Assembly (NCBI GenBank): GCA_902782945.1
Contig: CACZOU010000026.1
Coordinates: 56,310 to 120,309 of the forward strand
Direction of reading: 5' to 3'
DNA: 64,000 nt
Source: an uncultured Methanobacteriaceae archaeon
GTDB lineage: Archaea; Methanobacteriota; Methanobacteria; Methanobacteriales; Methanobacteriaceae
Shown: one piece after another, positions 62,779 to 64,000 of the stretch
How positions within the stretch are numbered: the first letter of the stretch is position 1
Layout: every line of letters starts with the position of its first letter
The notes under the pieces: generated by a model
Databases searched by the model: none
The model's input: only the letters and a program-made list of their open reading frames with translations
Told to the model about the DNA's origin: nothing
Position numbers and translations under genes: made by a program

Positions 62779-64000
62779 ATGAAAGGTAGTGAACTATTAA
62801 TTAAGAAATTAAAGGAAAATGGTACAGATACTATCTTTGGATACCCTGGAGGAGTACTACTACCATTTTACGATGCCCTATGTGAATCAGATATTAATCA
62901 TATTCTCGTAAGACATGAACAAGCAGCAGCTCATGCAGCGGATGGATATGCAAGAGCATCAGGAAAAGTGGGTGTGTGCCTAGCAACATCAGGTCCGGGA
63001 GCAACCAATACAATCACAGGCGTAGCAACTGCCCATATGGATTCTTCACCAATAGTATTGTTAACAGGACAAGTAGCTACAAATCTCATTGGAAAAGATG
63101 TATTTCAAGAAGTAGATACTATTGGAATCACAATGCCTATTAGTAAACACAATTATCAGCCAAGAAGTGCAGATAAAATACCAGAAGTGGTGGATAAAGC
63201 ATATTATATTGCTTCAACAGGTCGACCAGGTCCTGTAGTTATAGATTTACCTACTAATGCTCTTAAAGAGGAAATATCATTAGATAATATTAAACCAAAT
63301 ACTCAGACACCAGGATATAAACCTACTACTAAAGGAAATAAAAAACAGATAAAAAAGGCAATTGAAATAATTAATGATTCAAAAAAGCCTTTGATACTTG
63401 CTGGTGGAGGAGTTATATTATCTAATGCATCTGAGGAATTAATTAAATTTGCTAAATTAACTGAGATTCCAATTGCAACTACTTTAATGGGAAAAGGAGT
63501 AATTTCAGAGGAAGACCCCTTATCTCTTGGAATGATTGGAATGCATGGAATACAATCTACAAACAAAGCATTAACGGAATGTGATTGTCTAATAGCTATT
63601 GGATGCAGGTTTTCAGATCGTAGTGTCAGCAACATGGATAAATTTGCAACAAATGCTACAAAGATTCAGATAGATATAGACCCTGCAGAAATCGGTAAAA
63701 CAATTAAAATAGATGTTCCAATAGTAGGTGATGCAAAAATCACGCTAAATGAATTTATTAAAGAAGTAGAATTTCCAGACAGAACTAATTGGACAAAGGA
63801 ACTTACAAAAATAAGACAGAACTCTGTAGAAAATATTAGCTACGATGAAGTTCCATTAAAACCTCAGCAGACAATTAAAGAATTGATGGAAGCTGTAACC
63901 CCTGACACAATAATAACTACAGATGTAGGACAGAACCAGATGTGGATGGCACACTACTATAAAACAAGAAAACCACGAACATTCATATCATCCGGTGGAC
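62779..64000 (+). CDS. ilvB: Acetolactate synthase large subunit, 3' end outside window
   Basis: The first 407 codons of a thiamine-diphosphate enzyme that condenses two pyruvates (or pyruvate and 2-oxobutyrate) at the start of branched-chain amino-acid synthesis. Motifs: IFGYPGGVLLPFYDAL near 19-34, the catalytic glutamate E47 in VRHEQAAAHAADGYARASG, CLATSGPGATNTITG, and the FAD-binding middle region with VGDAKITLNEFI. TTDVGQNQMWMAHYY near the cut end begins the C-terminal TPP domain. About 150 residues are missing. GGTG lies five bases before the ATG at 62779; an in-frame ATG at 62758 is less likely because of its position near the predicted transcript start. Confidence 0.94.
   Translation, partial: MKGSELLIKKLKENGTDTIFGYPGGVLLPFYDALCESDINHILVRHEQAAAHAADGYARASGKVGVCLATSGPGATNTITGVATAHMDSSPIVLLTGQVATNLIGKDVFQEVDTIGITMPISKHNYQPRSADKIPEVVDKAYYIASTGRPGPVVIDLPTNALKEEISLDNIKPNTQTPGYKPTTKGNKKQIKKAIEIINDSKKPLILAGGGVILSNASEELIKFAKLTEIPIATTLMGKGVISEEDPLSLGMIGMHGIQSTNKALTECDCLIAIGCRFSDRSVSNMDKFATNATKIQIDIDPAEIGKTIKIDVPIVGDAKITLNEFIKEVEFPDRTNWTKELTKIRQNSVENISYDEVPLKPQQTIKELMEAVTPDTIITTDVGQNQMWMAHYYKTRKPRTFISSGG

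Overview
The window is strongly AT-rich DNA from a methanogenic archaeon of the order Methanobacteriales; the genus Methanosphaera (M. stadtmanae or a close relative) fits best. The archaeal assignment rests on a two-subunit archaeal primase (priS/priL), a class I archaeal CCA-adding enzyme, a formylmethanofuran:H4MPT formyltransferase homologue, class III (QxxxE type) pilin-like signal peptides, a V4R-domain regulator of the methanogen MsvR type, cobamide genes and a surface protein with pseudomurein-binding repeats. The species guess is inference from composition and gene content, not a search result.

Layout. 1-5 kb: end of a UbiX flavin prenyltransferase gene, cbiT, the CCA-adding enzyme, then priS-priL on the minus strand. 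5.2-10.3 kb: a plus-strand run of metG, a DUF530-like protein, a double-HTH protein and an MraY/Alg7-type membrane GlcNAc-1-P transferase. 10.3-16.2 kb: two pilin-like proteins, a THUMP-like protein, an MnmC-like methyltransferase, a membrane-anchored coiled protein, a degenerate Nudix fusion and an ExoD-like protein. 16.3-20.2 kb: pdxS and a three-gene minus-strand unit of HAD phosphatase, divergent Ftr paralogue and PfkB kinase, resembling the distal part of the eha hydrogenase operon but with no hydrogenase genes beside it.

21-49.6 kb is a large surface-glycan locus: two NAD-dependent sugar epimerases, UDP-galactopyranose mutase, two Wzx-like flippases, LicD, thirteen glycosyltransferases, a large DUF2206 polytopic membrane protein and, in the middle, a secreted protein with Ig-like and pseudomurein-binding repeats. 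An MsvR-like redox-type regulator lies inside it. No transposase or IS was seen; one probable gene remnant lies at about 29.4 kb. The locus can make activated sugars, assemble a lipid-linked glycan and flip it out; DUF2206 is the best candidate for a polymerase or transferase step.

49.7-64 kb returns to housekeeping: a 3-hydroxyacyl-CoA dehydrogenase-like protein, tRNA-Glu(CTC) without encoded CCA, cbiL, a DinG/XPD-type helicase, argD, cyclophilin, an OGG-type DNA glycosylase, hisF with a proteasome-like Ntn hydrolase, argF, purD, a MATE transporter and the 5' part of the acetolactate synthase large-subunit gene, cut by the window end.

Start codons are often GTG or TTG, and several upstream GTG/TTG codons turn out to be part of the ribosome binding site, so some starts are moved downstream here. 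For at least two genes (the surface protein and a GT2 enzyme) there is no ATG, GTG or TTG in frame at all, and an ATT codon sits at the right distance from a Shine-Dalgarno-like sequence.
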